DNA of 40,807 nucleotides from JAMXLO01 sp041487355 (GCA_041487355.1 JBGPND010000020.1:1-40807), one strand, 5' to 3'; positions 6,930 through 15,476 are shown, numbered from the stretch's first letter. The notes: generated from the letters alone by a model not told the origin. Numbers and translations are program-made.

Positions 6930-6970
6930 GCTGGGCCTGCGGCTGGAGAGCCGTCGGTGCGAGCCACCTA

Positions 6971-7007
6971 CACCGTCATGGCCGGGCGTGTCCCGGCCAT
7001 GACGGTG
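6971..7007. repeat. Perfect inverted repeat, GTCATGGCCGGG family
   Basis: Arms of 16 bp (CACCGTCATGGCCGGG at 6971-6986 and its complement at 6992-7007) flank a five-base loop CGTGT. The same family, GTCATGGCCGGG-CTTGA-CCCGGCCATGAC, occurs at 22121-22149. It lies 41 bp after the hypothetical gene and could act as an RNA hairpin at its 3' end, but no T-tract follows. The rest of 6930-7274 holds only another repeat. Confidence 0.85.
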
Positions 7008-7068
7008 AAGACGCGGCGAAGAGCTGATCGGTATGAGGCGCCACCAACGAGATTTCGTATCAGGCCTT

Positions 7069-7098
7069 ATCTGCGTGCATCTGCGTTCATCTGCGGCT
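7069..7098. repeat. Triple tandem ATCTGCG(T/G)xx repeat
   Basis: Three near-identical 10-bp units ATCTGCGTGC, ATCTGCGTTC and ATCTGCGGCT run head to tail at 7069-7078, 7079-7088 and 7089-7098. This ATCTGCGTNC motif resembles half of the intergenic repeats built of short units seen at 1588-1705; no opposite arm is visible here, so it looks like a half element. Confidence 0.6.
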
Positions 7099-7274
7099 CC
7101 ATTTCTCTCTTCTGCTGCCGATGAAAAAGACAGTGAGACGCTGCCGAGACGCGGAACTCGAGGCCCGCGCGCAAAACCGGGACCCGATACCGGCAGCTCC
7201 TCGCGGCGACACACAATTGCCAACCTGCACCCGATGGCGTTGCATAGCGGCGGAACACACGAGGGAAGCCGGCA

Positions 7275-8222
7275 ATGAGTGGCAGGTCGCGCTGGGACCC
7301 GGAAATGCGGGCGTATCAGGCAGCCGCCGAGGCGACCGCGGCAAAATATCCGCCGGTGAAGCTCGAAATTCCGCTGGAGCCGCATCGCCTGGTGAACGAT
7401 GCGATCAGCTTAGCGCGCGGCGCGCGCGGGCCGGAGATGGCGGAGACCACTGAGCGCTGGGTGGCCGCGCGCGGCCGGCGCATCTATTGCCGCGTGCACC
7501 GTCCGCGCACCGATCGGCCGTTGCCTGCGCTGGTGTATTTCCATGGCGGCGGCTGGGTCTGGGGCTCGGTCGACACGCATGATTCGGCGGCGCGCGAACT
7601 GGCTGCCGCCGGCGAGGTGGCGACAATCAGTGTCGATTATGCGCTGTCGCCCGAGGCGAAGTTTCCCCAAGCACTGGAGGAATGCGCTGCCGTAGTGCGG
7701 CATGTCGCGCGGGCAGGCGCGGAGTGGGGGCTCGATCCCTCGCGCATCCTGCTCGCTGGCGATTCGGCCGGCGGCAATCTCGCCTTGGCGACCGCGCTGT
7801 TGTTGCGCGACACCGGCGGGCCGAAGCTCACAGGCATCATCGCGACCTATCCGGTGTGCGACAGCCGGTTCGATACGCCGAGCTACCAGGAGTTCGCCAC
7901 CGGCCATGTGCTGACGCGCGAGAAGATGGCGTTCTACTGGAGCGTCTATGTGCCGCACGAGGCCGACCGCGCTCTCCCGCTCGCGGCACCGCTGCGGGCG
8001 AATCTGACCGGACTGCCGCCGGTGCTGGTGCTGCTGGCGGAGCTGGACGTGCTGCGCTCGGAAGGCGAAGCGCTTGCGGCGAAGCTGCGCGAGGCGGCGG
8101 TGCCGGTTGAGCTGGAGATTTTTCCGGGTGTCCTGCACGGCTTCCTGCGCGCGACCGACAGCGTGAAGAAGGCACGCGACGCAGTGGCGAAAGCGGGGGC
8201 GTGGATGAAACGTCTGAAGTAA
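7275..8222 (+). CDS. Alpha/beta-hydrolase, hormone-sensitive-lipase-type esterase
   Basis: 315 residues. The HSL-family oxyanion-hole motif HGGGW is at residues 90-94 in ALVYFHGGGWVWGS. The nucleophile elbow GDSAGG has Ser164, and the rest of the triad fits Asp258 (AELDVL) and His288 (VLHGF). Family members hydrolyse short-chain carboxylic esters in the cytoplasm; the natural substrate is unknown. Length is typical (~310). The N-terminal cap (residues 1-60) is helical. A ribosome-site-like GAGGGAAG lies at 7261-7268, about six bases before the ATG. The gene converges on the liv transporter operon, separated by a perfect hairpin at 8228-8276. No regulator adjoins it. Confidence 0.9.
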   Translation: MSGRSRWDPEMRAYQAAAEATAAKYPPVKLEIPLEPHRLVNDAISLARGARGPEMAETTERWVAARGRRIYCRVHRPRTDRPLPALVYFHGGGWVWGSVDTHDSAARELAAAGEVATISVDYALSPEAKFPQALEECAAVVRHVARAGAEWGLDPSRILLAGDSAGGNLALATALLLRDTGGPKLTGIIATYPVCDSRFDTPSYQEFATGHVLTREKMAFYWSVYVPHEADRALPLAAPLRANLTGLPPVLVLLAELDVLRSEGEALAAKLREAAVPVELEIFPGVLHGFLRATDSVKKARDAVAKAGAWMKRLK

Positions 8223-8227
8223 GCATC

Positions 8228-8276
8228 ACCACAAAGACACGAAGACACAAAGATCCACTTCGTGTCTTTGTGGTGA
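8228..8276. repeat. Perfect 18-bp inverted repeat between convergent genes
   Basis: CACCACAAAGACACGAAG (8228-8245) and its exact complement (8259-8276) surround a 13-base loop. It lies between the esterase stop (8222) and the livM-like stop (8284), so it could end transcription from both sides or protect both 3' ends. It belongs to an intergenic-palindrome type with CACAAAGACACGAAG units; no T-run marks it as a classical terminator. Confidence 0.85.
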
Positions 8277-8283
8277 ACCTGCC

Positions 8284-9216
8284 TTACAAAGCCAGCCGCA
8301 GGGCCCCGCCGAGCTCGCCGATGACGCCACGGCGGAAGGCCAGCACGCAGATCACGAAGACCACACCCTGCGTCACCGTCACCCACTGGCCGAACTGCGC
8401 CAGGTAGTTCTCCATCGTGGTCACCAGCACGGCACCCATCACCGGCCCGAACACGGTCCCCAGGCCGCCGAGCAACGTGGTCAGCACGACTTCGCCCGAG
8501 GTCGAGTAGTGCACGTCGGTCAGCGTCGCGATGCCGAACACCAGCGCCTTGGTGCCGCCAGCCACGCCGGCCAGCATGCAGGACAGCACGAAGGCGATCA
8601 GCTTGTAGTCGTCCGTACGATAGCCAAGCGAGGTGGCGCGCGGCTCGTTCTCGCGAATCGCCTTCAGCACCTGGCCGAACGGCGAGTGGATGATGCGATG
8701 GATCAGCAGGAAGCCGGCAAGAAACACCGCCGCCACCAGCCAGTACATCGTCATGTCGTTCTCGAGCGAGATGAAGCCCAACAGATAGCCTCGCGGCACC
8801 TGCTGGATACCGTCCTCGCCACCGGTGAACGACGCCTCGAGGCAGAAGAAATACACCATCTGCGCCAGCGCCAGCGTGATCATGGCGAAGTAGATGCCCG
8901 AGCGGCGGATCGCCAGGTAGCCGAGGCAGAGGCCCAGCACGGCACCCGTTGCTCCGCCGAGCAGGATCGCGATCACCGCATCGACATGCCAGAACTTCAT
9001 CGTCCAGGCGGCGACGTAGCTGCCCATGCCGAAGAAGGCAGCGTGGCCGAACGACAGCAGGCCGACGTAGCCGATCATCAGGTTGAAGGCGCAGGCGAAC
9101 AGCGCCACGCACAGCACCCGCATCAGGAACACGGGATACAGCACGAACGGGCAGACGATGATCAGGGCCAGCATCATCAGGAAGGCGATCTGCTGCGAGC
9201 GCGAGAATCCGAACAT
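8284..9216 (-). CDS. livM: Branched-chain amino acid-type ABC transporter permease LivM
   Basis: 310 residues, strongly hydrophobic with about eight to ten membrane segments. It has the LivM signature NLMIGYVGLLSFGHAAFFGM near residue 50 and the cytoplasmic coupling loop SPFGQVLKAIRENEPRATSL that contacts the ATPases. The ATG at 9216 is chosen over a TTG at 9234 because AAGGCGAG lies just upstream and the ATG follows the livH stop by one base (TGACATG). It is the last gene of the livG-livF-binding protein-livH-livM operon. Transported ligand cannot be read from sequence: leucine-type amino acids, urea and amides are all possible for this family. Transcription probably ends at the 8228-8276 hairpin. 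Confidence 0.9.
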   Translation of the reverse strand: MFGFSRSQQIAFLMMLALIIVCPFVLYPVFLMRVLCVALFACAFNLMIGYVGLLSFGHAAFFGMGSYVAAWTMKFWHVDAVIAILLGGATGAVLGLCLGYLAIRRSGIYFAMITLALAQMVYFFCLEASFTGGEDGIQQVPRGYLLGFISLENDMTMYWLVAAVFLAGFLLIHRIIHSPFGQVLKAIRENEPRATSLGYRTDDYKLIAFVLSCMLAGVAGGTKALVFGIATLTDVHYSTSGEVVLTTLLGGLGTVFGPVMGAVLVTTMENYLAQFGQWVTVTQGVVFVICVLAFRRGVIGELGGALRLAL

Positions 9217-9217
9217 G

Positions 9218-10105
9218 TCAGGCTCGCCTTCCAAACAATCCGTGCGGCAGCGTCAGCAGCACGATCACCATCACCAGGAACACCACGGTGGCCGAGGCCT
9301 GCGGATAGAACACCTTGGTCAGCCCCTCGATCACGCCCAGTCCGAAGCCGCTGACGATCGAGCCCAGGATCGAGCCCATGCCGCCGATCACCACCACGGC
9401 GAACACCGTGTTGATGAAGTTGTCGCCCATGTTCGGGTTCACCGAGTAGATCGGCGCTGCCAGCACCCCGGCAAAGGCGGCAAGTGCGACGCCGCCACCG
9501 TAGGTGAGCGTGATCAACCGCGGCACGTTCACCCCAAAGGCCTGCACCAGCGGCGCGTTCTCGGTCGCTGCACGCAACGTCGCGCCGAGCGGGGTCTTCT
9601 CGATGATCGCCCAGGTGGCGAGGCATACCACCGCCGCAGCCACCACGACCCAGCCGCGGTAGTTCGGCAGGAACATGAAGCCGAGATCGGTGGCGCCTTG
9701 CAGGATCTCGGGAATGCGATAGGGCAGACCGGAACTGCCGTAGTAGTTGCGGAACAGTCCCTGGATCACCAGCGCGAGGCCGAAGGTCAGCAGCAGACCG
9801 TACAGGTGGTCCAGCTTGTACAGCCGGCTGATGATCGTCTTTTCCAGCACGACGCCGAATGCGCCGATGATCAGCGGCGCCAGGATCAGCGATGGGAAGT
9901 AGCCGATGCCGGCGTATTGCAGCAGCATCCAGGAGGCGAACGCACCCATCATGAACAACGCGCCGTGCGCGAAGTTGATGATGTTCAGCATGCCGAAGAT
10001 CACCGCCAGCCCGAGCGAGAGCATCGCGTAGAAGGCGCCGTTGATCAGCCCGAGCAGAAGCTGGCCGAACAGCAGCGGTCCGGGGATGCCGAAAATCATG
10101 ATCAT
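9218..10105 (-). CDS. livH: Branched-chain amino acid-type ABC transporter permease LivH
   Basis: 295 residues with LivH features: LLLGLINGAFYAMLSLGLAV at the N-terminus, FGMLNIINFAHGALFMMGAF, and the coupling loop TPLGATLRAATENAPLVQAF, followed by alternating membrane helices to PHGLFGRRA. It pairs with LivM to form the inner-membrane channel of an HAAT-family importer. Its gene ends one base before the livM ATG and begins 30 bp after the binding-protein gene, so all are co-transcribed. Length is normal for the family and no key region is missing. Confidence 0.9.
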   Translation of the reverse strand: MIMIFGIPGPLLFGQLLLGLINGAFYAMLSLGLAVIFGMLNIINFAHGALFMMGAFASWMLLQYAGIGYFPSLILAPLIIGAFGVVLEKTIISRLYKLDHLYGLLLTFGLALVIQGLFRNYYGSSGLPYRIPEILQGATDLGFMFLPNYRGWVVVAAAVVCLATWAIIEKTPLGATLRAATENAPLVQAFGVNVPRLITLTYGGGVALAAFAGVLAAPIYSVNPNMGDNFINTVFAVVVIGGMGSILGSIVSGFGLGVIEGLTKVFYPQASATVVFLVMVIVLLTLPHGLFGRRA

Positions 10106-10135
10106 TGACGTGCCTCCCCGGTTCGCCGCGTCCTG

Positions 10136-11368
10136 TCAGGCGGCCTTGACAAAGGGGCAATGGCCCTCGGCCAGCGGCCGGTAGGCCTGATCGCCGGGCG
10201 TGGTGGCCATCAGCTTGAAGTAGTCCCACGCGCCCTTGCTCTCGGACGGCTGCTTCACCTCGAACAGATAGGCGGTGGTGAGATTGCGCCCGTCCTCGCG
10301 GATCGTGGTTTTGCCGAAGCAGTCGTCCTCGACGGGCATCTTCTTCATGCGCGCGACCGTGGCCGCGCCGTCCTTCTTCGCCTCCGCCACGCCCATCTCC
10401 GCAATCGTCTTCAGGTAGTGCAGCGTCGCCGAGTAGCAGCCGGCATGGATCATGTTCGGCCAGTTGTTCGGCGTCTTCGGCTTCACCCGGTTGGTGAAGG
10501 CACGGGTGCGGTCATTGAGGTCCCAGTAGAAGCTTTCGGTCAGGTTCAGCCCCTGCGACACGTCCAGACCGAGCGCGTGCACGTCGGTGACGAACATAAG
10601 CAGGGCGGCGAGCTTCATCGACTGGTTCACGCCGAACTCGCGTGCCTGCTTGATCGAGTTCACAGTGTCAGCGCCGGCGTTCGCCAAGCCCAACACCTTG
10701 GCGCGGCTGGACTGCGCCTGCACCAGGAACGAGGAGAAGTCGGTGGTGCCAGGGAACGGATAGGCCGACGCGCCAAGCACCTTGCCGCCCGAATGCTGCA
10801 CAAACGCCGTGGTGTCGGCCTGTAGTTGCTTGCCGAAGGCATAGTCAGCGGTGAGGAAGTACCAGGTGTCACCACCGGCCTTCACCATCGCCCCGCCGGT
10901 GGATTTCGCCAGCATGTAGGTGTCGTAGGTCCAGTGCACGAAATTCGGCGAGCATTGCTCGCCGGTCAGCGCCGTCGTGGCGGGACCGGAAGCGAGGAAG
11001 ATTTTGTTCTTCTCCCGCGCCACCCCCTGCACGGCGAGCGCGACGGAGGAGGTCGGCACGTCGAGGATCATGTCCACGCCGTCGCGGTCGAACCATTGCC
11101 GCGCGATCGACACGGCAAGGTCCGGCTTGTTCTGGTGATCGGCGTTGATCACCTCGATATTCAGCCCCTTGCCCGAGACGCCGAAATCCTCCAGCGCCTG
11201 CTTGCAGCAGATCACCGAGGTGGGACCGCCGGTGTTCAGATAGGGACCCGACATGTCGTTCAGCACGCCGATCTTGATGGTCGGCGCGCCTTGCGCACGG
11301 GGACGCACGAGCGGCATTGCGGCGGCTGCGGTCGCGGTGCCGAGAAGCGCGCGGCGGGAGATGGTCAT
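10136..11368 (-). CDS. HAAT-family ABC transporter substrate-binding protein (LivK-like)
   Basis: 410 residues. The ATG at 11368 is chosen because GGAAGGGA sits about eight bases upstream and it opens MTISRRALLGTATAAAAM, a twin-arginine-like signal. The mature protein starts near APTIKIGVLNDMSGPYLNTG, a typical periplasmic type I binding fold. The longer frame up to 11476 is translation of the palindrome at 11394-11483 and is not accepted. In this family the binding protein delivers amino acids, amides or related ligands to LivHM. Unusually for liv clusters the gene lies in the middle of the operon, between livF and livH. Ligand is unknown. Confidence 0.88.
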   Translation of the reverse strand: MTISRRALLGTATAAAAMPLVRPRAQGAPTIKIGVLNDMSGPYLNTGGPTSVICCKQALEDFGVSGKGLNIEVINADHQNKPDLAVSIARQWFDRDGVDMILDVPTSSVALAVQGVAREKNKIFLASGPATTALTGEQCSPNFVHWTYDTYMLAKSTGGAMVKAGGDTWYFLTADYAFGKQLQADTTAFVQHSGGKVLGASAYPFPGTTDFSSFLVQAQSSRAKVLGLANAGADTVNSIKQAREFGVNQSMKLAALLMFVTDVHALGLDVSQGLNLTESFYWDLNDRTRAFTNRVKPKTPNNWPNMIHAGCYSATLHYLKTIAEMGVAEAKKDGAATVARMKKMPVEDDCFGKTTIREDGRNLTTAYLFEVKQPSESKGAWDYFKLMATTPGDQAYRPLAEGHCPFVKAA

Positions 11369-11393
11369 AGCGGATATCCCTTCCAATGGTTCA

Positions 11394-11483
11394 CCTGTCA
11401 TTGCAAGCGGAGCGAAGCAATCCCGAGCCAATTGCGCACCACCCGCGAGATTGCCGCGTCGCTCCGCTCCTCGCAATGACAGG
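11394..11483. repeat. Compound palindrome (CCTGTCATTGC ... GCAATGACAGG) inside the liv operon
   Basis: Arms CCTGTCATTGC (11394-11404) and GCAATGACAGG (11473-11483) bound an ~90-bp element that also contains GGAGCGAAGCAATCCCG and CGCGTCGCTCCGCTCC. Shorter relatives with GTCATTGC/GCAATGAC arms lie at 25271-25300 and 27091-27192. It fills the gap between livF and the binding-protein gene, so it is transcribed in the middle of the operon. Confidence 0.85.
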
Positions 11484-11487
11484 CGGC

Positions 11488-12183
11488 TTATACGCCTAAA
11501 TACTCGTGCAACTTATCCATGTTGGCTTCCAGCCGGTGGTTCGGGATCATGTCGATCACCTGGCCGTGTTCCATCACGTAGTGCCGATCGGCCACGGTCT
11601 GCGCGAAGCGGAAGTTCTGCTCCACCAGAAGCACGGTGAAGCCGCGTTGCTTGATCTCGCGCACGGTGCGGCCGATCTGCTGCACGATCACCGGCGCCAG
11701 GCCTTCGGTCGGCTCATCGAGCAGCAGCAGCTTCGCCCCGGTTCGCAGGATCCGCGCGATCGCCAGCATCTGCTGCTCGCCGCCGGACAGCCGCGTGCCG
11801 TGCGCCGTGCGCGCGCGCTCCTTCAGGTTGGGAAACAGCTCGTAGATCGTGGCGATGTCGAGCCCGCCGGGGGCGACGACCGGCGGCAGCAGCAGGTTCT
11901 CGGTCACGTTGAGCGAGCCGAAGATGCCGCGCTCCTCCGGGCAGAAGGCGATCCCCGAGCGCGCGATCTGGTTCGGCATCAGCTTCACCAGCTCTCGGCC
12001 GCGATACCGGATGCTGCCCTCGCGCCGCGGTACCAGGCCCATGATGGACTTCAGCGTCGTGGTCTTGCCCGCGCCATTGCGCCCAAGCAGCGTCACCACC
12101 TCGCCTTCGCGCACCTCGAACTCGGCGCCGTGCAGGATATGGCTCTCGCCGTACCAGGCGTTGAGCCCTTTGACCTCAAGCAT
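11488..12183 (-). CDS. livF: ABC transporter ATP-binding protein LivF
   Basis: 231 residues: Walker A GRNGAGKT (34-41), signature LSGGEQQ (132-138), Walker B LLLLDEP (152-158) and the LivF-like end RFAQTVADRHYVMEHGQVID. It is one half of the ATPase pair that powers the importer. Its start overlaps the end of livG by eight bases, indicating coupled translation. All ATPase motifs are intact and length is usual (~235). The compound palindrome 11394-11483 follows its stop at once. Confidence 0.92.
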   Translation of the reverse strand: MLEVKGLNAWYGESHILHGAEFEVREGEVVTLLGRNGAGKTTTLKSIMGLVPRREGSIRYRGRELVKLMPNQIARSGIAFCPEERGIFGSLNVTENLLLPPVVAPGGLDIATIYELFPNLKERARTAHGTRLSGGEQQMLAIARILRTGAKLLLLDEPTEGLAPVIVQQIGRTVREIKQRGFTVLLVEQNFRFAQTVADRHYVMEHGQVIDMIPNHRLEANMDKLHEYLGV

Positions 12184-12928
12184 GCGGCGTCCCCAGATAG
12201 GCGGCGATCACGTCGGGGTTGGCCGAGACCGTGGCATAGTCGCCTTCCGCCAGCACACGCCCTCGTGTCAGCACGGTGATGATGTCGCACAGCCCCTCCA
12301 CCACCGAGAGATTGTGCTCGACCATGAGGATAGTACGCCCGGTGCGGACCCGGCGGATCAGCTCGACGATGCGGTCGACATCGCCGTGGCCCATGCCGGC
12401 GGTGGGTTCGTCGAGCAGCATCACCTCGGGGTCGAGCGCCAGCGTCGTGGCGATCTCGAGCGCGCGCTTCTGGCCGTAGGGGAGCTGAGTCACCACCGTG
12501 TCAGCCTCGCCGGTCAGTCCCACGTCGAACAGCAGCTCGCGCGCCCTGTCGTCGTAGACCCGCAGCACCTTCTCGGAGCGCCAGAAGTCGAAACTGGCAC
12601 CGCGCGCTCGCTGCAAGGCCAGCCGGACGTTCTCCAGCGCCGTCAGATGCGGGAACACCGCGGAAATCTGGAAGCTGCGCACCAGGCCGAGCCGGGCGAC
12701 CTGCGCGGGCTTCATCCCGGTGATATCGCGCCCCTTGAACCGGATCGTGCCGCGTGTGGGCGGCAGGAACGCGGTCAGCAGGTTGAAGCAGGTCGTCTTG
12801 CCGGCGCCGTTCGGGCCGATCAACGCGTGGATCGTCCCCGCGCGTACAGTCAGCGCCACGTCGTCCACCGCGACGAAGCCACCGAACTCACGGGTCAAGT
12901 GCACGGTCTCCAGGATGGTGTCACTCAC
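12176..12928 (-). CDS. livG: ABC transporter ATP-binding protein LivG
   Basis: 250 residues with Walker A GPNGAGKT (38-45), the LivG-variant signature LPYGQKR (149-155), and Walker B MLLDEPTAGMG (170-180) with the GMG sequence typical of LivG. The C-terminal IITVLTRGRVLAEGDYATV and AAYLG are family landmarks. It is the first gene of the five-gene importer operon and overlaps livF. The promoter must lie in the ~104-bp divergent gap before the citE-like gene; no clear -35/-10 pair could be picked out there. Confidence 0.92.
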   Translation of the reverse strand: MSDTILETVHLTREFGGFVAVDDVALTVRAGTIHALIGPNGAGKTTCFNLLTAFLPPTRGTIRFKGRDITGMKPAQVARLGLVRSFQISAVFPHLTALENVRLALQRARGASFDFWRSEKVLRVYDDRARELLFDVGLTGEADTVVTQLPYGQKRALEIATTLALDPEVMLLDEPTAGMGHGDVDRIVELIRRVRTGRTILMVEHNLSVVEGLCDIITVLTRGRVLAEGDYATVSANPDVIAAYLGTPHA

Positions 12929-13032
12929 CCCCGGACGTCTCCCTTTTCATGAGGTGCCCTGTGGGGCCGCTGATTGCATATCGTTGCCGGGGGCGCAAGA
13001 TTGACCGCACCACGATGCGCGAGGCCCACCGC

Positions 13033-13893
13033 ATGCGACTGCGCAGCCCCTTGTTCGCCCCCGGCGATTCCGAGCGAAAGATGCAGAAGGCGATCGCCTC
13101 CGCGGCCGACGCGGTGATCCTCGATCTCGAGGATTCCGTCGCGGCGCCGGCGAAGCCGACCGCGCGGGCCATGGTTCCCGAAGTGGTGCGGGCGCACCCC
13201 GGCCGCGATCTGATCGTGCGGGTGAACCCACGCGGCACCCCGTGGTATCTGGCCGATCTGGCCGCTTCCGTCCCCGCACGGCCCGCCGCCGTCATGCTGC
13301 CGAAGTGTAGCGGACCCGAGGACCTCGGCACGCTCGACCATCACCTCGAAGCCCTGGAGACAGCCTCAGGCATCCCGGTCGGCAGCGTCGGGGTCGTGGC
13401 GATCGTCACCGAGACAGCCGCCTCGGTGTTCACACTTGGGGCCTATGCAGGGGTGGCGTCGCGGCTCCGCGCCATCTGCTTCGGTGCCGAGGACCTTTCG
13501 GCCGATCTGGGCATCAGCCCGCGCCATCCCGACGGTTCCTACCCGGCGGCTGTCGTCCTCGCCCGCGCCCAGGTCCTGGTGGCCGCCGGCGCGACCGGCG
13601 TTCCCGCGATCGACACGCCCTATCCTGATCCGAGGGACCCGGATGGGCTGCGGCGGGAAGCCGAGGCCGCGGCGGCCGACGGCTTCGCCGGCAAGATCCT
13701 GATCCACCCGGCGCAGATCGACATCGTGAATGCCGCCTTCACCCCCTCACGGGATCAGGTGCGCTGGGCCGAGCGGGTGCGTGACGCCTTCGACGCCAAC
13801 CCGGACTCCGGCGTCTTCGCGCTGGACGGCAAGATGATCGATCGCCCGCATTACAAGCTGGCGCAGCGCATCCTTGCCGCGGCGGGGCGGTAG
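13033..13893 (+). CDS. CoA ester lyase, CitE/HpcH-HpaI aldolase family
   Basis: 286 residues. MRLRSPLFAPGDSERKMQKA, then DAVILDLEDSVA (D31, E33), LIVRVNPRGTPW (R64), VAIVTETAAS (metal ligand E127) and ICFGAEDLSADLG (D154) follow the order of CitE/malyl-CoA lyase TIM barrels. The C-terminal GKILIHPAQIDIVNAAF is also conserved. Family reactions include citramalyl-CoA, malyl-CoA and beta-methylmalyl-CoA cleavage; the exact substrate is not decidable here. ATG 13033 is favoured because GAGG lies ~11 bases upstream and the family begins with RSxLFxPG; upstream in-frame starts would add unconserved residues. It is transcribed divergently from the liv operon, hinting at catabolism of an imported acid, but that link is inference. 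Confidence 0.85.
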   Translation: MRLRSPLFAPGDSERKMQKAIASAADAVILDLEDSVAAPAKPTARAMVPEVVRAHPGRDLIVRVNPRGTPWYLADLAASVPARPAAVMLPKCSGPEDLGTLDHHLEALETASGIPVGSVGVVAIVTETAASVFTLGAYAGVASRLRAICFGAEDLSADLGISPRHPDGSYPAAVVLARAQVLVAAGATGVPAIDTPYPDPRDPDGLRREAEAAAADGFAGKILIHPAQIDIVNAAFTPSRDQVRWAERVRDAFDANPDSGVFALDGKMIDRPHYKLAQRILAAAGR

Positions 13894-14058
13894 CTTTTTG
13901 TCTTCAACTGCATGGTGGTCCCCTAAGTTTTCATTCACGGGGAATAGATTGCGACTGCAGGACGTCCTTGCTGATTGGCGGCAGCCGACGCTGAATCACG
14001 GCTGCCTGGCCACGCCTTGCGGAATGACAAGAAATGGACCGCACTGGGGAGTGATGTC

Positions 14059-15078
14059 ATGAGCGAGACCGCCTCTGCGACGATCGCCTTCACCCAGATC
14101 AACCCGACCACCTTTCAGTACAGCATCACGCTGAACGACACGGGCCCCACGACCATCGGCACGTTCTGGTTCGCCTGGGACGACCTTCCGGATCAGAACT
14201 TCCTCAAGACCGCACCGCTGTCCTTCTCCTCGCCGACCGGCTGGAACGCGCTGCTGACGCACAACCCCGGCCCAACCGACGGTTTTGGCATCCAGTGGAC
14301 CGCTTCGTCGGCATCGGCCGATATTCAAGCGGGTCATTCTCTCACCGGCTTCACGTTCACAACCACGGACACGCCGGCAGCGGTATTCGGCCAATCGCAG
14401 ATCGATCCGACGTTCAAGGTGACGTCCGCGTTCGTCTACACGACGGGGCCCTTCAGCGACGCAGGCTTCAACTTCGCGGCGGCTGCGGCCTGCTTCTGTG
14501 CCGGCACGCACATCCGCACGGCGCGTGGCGAAGTCCCCGTCGAGGACCTGCGATCCGATGACATGATCCCCACCGTCGAGGGAGTGCATCGTCCGCTCGT
14601 ATGGCTCGGCCGCCGCCGGCTGGATTGTCGCCGGCACAAGTCACCGGAGCAGGTCTGGCCGGTGCGGATCGCGCGCGACGCATTCGCGCCAGGGCTGCCG
14701 ATTTGCGACCTCTATCTGTCACCGGACCATGCGGTCTTCGTCGATCATATGCTGATCCCGGTGAAATGCCTGGTGAACGGCACGACGATCGCTCAGGTGC
14801 CGATGGACGAGGTAACCTACTACCACGTGGAGCTGGACAGGCACGACGTGCTGCTGGCCGAGGGTCTGCCCGCCGAAAGCTATCTCGACACCGGCGATCG
14901 CAGCACGTTCGAGAATGGCGGCGGACCGATCGCGCTGCACCCGGATTTCGCCGTGCGTGTCTGGGAAGCCGAGGGTTACGCCCCGATCGTCGTCGCCGGA
15001 CGCGCCCTGGAGCCGATCCGGCAGAGGCTCAAGGGGCGGGCCGCGCTGCTCGCACGCCGCGAATTTGCCGCTGGCTAG
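14059..15078 (+). CDS. Hint-domain protein
   Basis: 339 residues. The ATG at 14059 has GGGGAG seven bases upstream. Residues 1-140 are Thr/Ser-rich and beta-rich (FTQINPTTFQYSITLNDTGP, then FTFTTTDTP), like a small carbohydrate-binding or adhesin-like fold. From C145 (ACFCAGTHIRTARGEVPVED) a Hint domain follows, with RPLVWLGRRRLDC, LYLSPDHAVFVD (221-229) and YYHVELDRHDVLLAEGLPAE. Hint domains are related to inteins and hedgehog self-processing modules. This Hint_2-type protein is frequent in Acetobacteraceae, where its role is not established. The Cys at the start could be the nucleophile for self-cleavage; two Cys (C145, C147) are candidates. No signal peptide is seen. Confidence 0.85.
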   Translation: MSETASATIAFTQINPTTFQYSITLNDTGPTTIGTFWFAWDDLPDQNFLKTAPLSFSSPTGWNALLTHNPGPTDGFGIQWTASSASADIQAGHSLTGFTFTTTDTPAAVFGQSQIDPTFKVTSAFVYTTGPFSDAGFNFAAAAACFCAGTHIRTARGEVPVEDLRSDDMIPTVEGVHRPLVWLGRRRLDCRRHKSPEQVWPVRIARDAFAPGLPICDLYLSPDHAVFVDHMLIPVKCLVNGTTIAQVPMDEVTYYHVELDRHDVLLAEGLPAESYLDTGDRSTFENGGGPIALHPDFAVRVWEAEGYAPIVVAGRALEPIRQRLKGRAALLARREFAAG

Positions 15079-15158
15079 CGGAACCGACCGGAATTCGATT
15101 GGCGGCACGGAATGATGTGCCTACTATCCGGATTTCCAACCAAGCCGGGAGACATCGG

Positions 15159-15476
15159 ATGAAATCCCACGTCATGGCCGCCGTCATTGCCTCGGCGATG
15201 ATGATCAGTGCGCCAGTCTTCACGTCCACGGCGTCCGCCCAGCCTGTGCCGGGCGGCCCTTCCGGCGGCTATCTGGTGCCCGTGGTGGTCGGCGCCGCGG
15301 CAGGCGCGACGGTGGGTGCACTACTCTGGCCGGCGATGATGCCGGCTGGCGCCGCGATGGCCGCCCCGGCCGCCGCTGCTGAAATGAGCGGATGGGGCTG
15401 GAGCGCCTTCCTCACCACCCGCGCCGCCATCGGCGCGGTCATCGGCGGTGGTCTGGGTTACGTCGCAGCCCGCTAA
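15159..15476 (+). CDS. Small exported glycine-zipper protein
   Basis: 105 residues. ATG 15159 has GGGAGA eight bases upstream. It opens with a signal peptide (MKSHVMAAVIASAMMISAPV, cleavage near ASAQ), then VPVVVGAAAGATVGALLWPA and a C-terminal helix AAIGAVIGGGLGYVAA. The two Gly/Ala-rich segments with GxxxG spacing look like glycine-zipper membrane-inserting helices. No family is recognised. It follows the Hint-domain gene by 80 bp on the same strand and may be co-transcribed. Probably envelope-located. Confidence 0.75.
   Translation: MKSHVMAAVIASAMMISAPVFTSTASAQPVPGGPSGGYLVPVVVGAAAGATVGALLWPAMMPAGAAMAAPAAAAEMSGWGWSAFLTTRAAIGAVIGGGLGYVAAR

Noticed and set aside
6203..7385. Minus-strand frames giving peptides such as GRACPGLDPGLGRG
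   Set aside because: These are spurious translations of the CCCCGGA palindrome and of the reverse strand of the hypothetical gene.
8228..8276. Classical rho-independent terminators at the hairpins (8228, 25271, 35442)
   Set aside because: The hairpins are strong, but no T-tract follows on either strand. They are listed as repeats that may work as transcript ends.
11369..11476. N-terminal extension of the liv binding protein up to 11476
   Set aside because: The extra 36 residues translate the palindrome 11394-11483. The ATG at 11368 has a ribosome site and starts the export signal.
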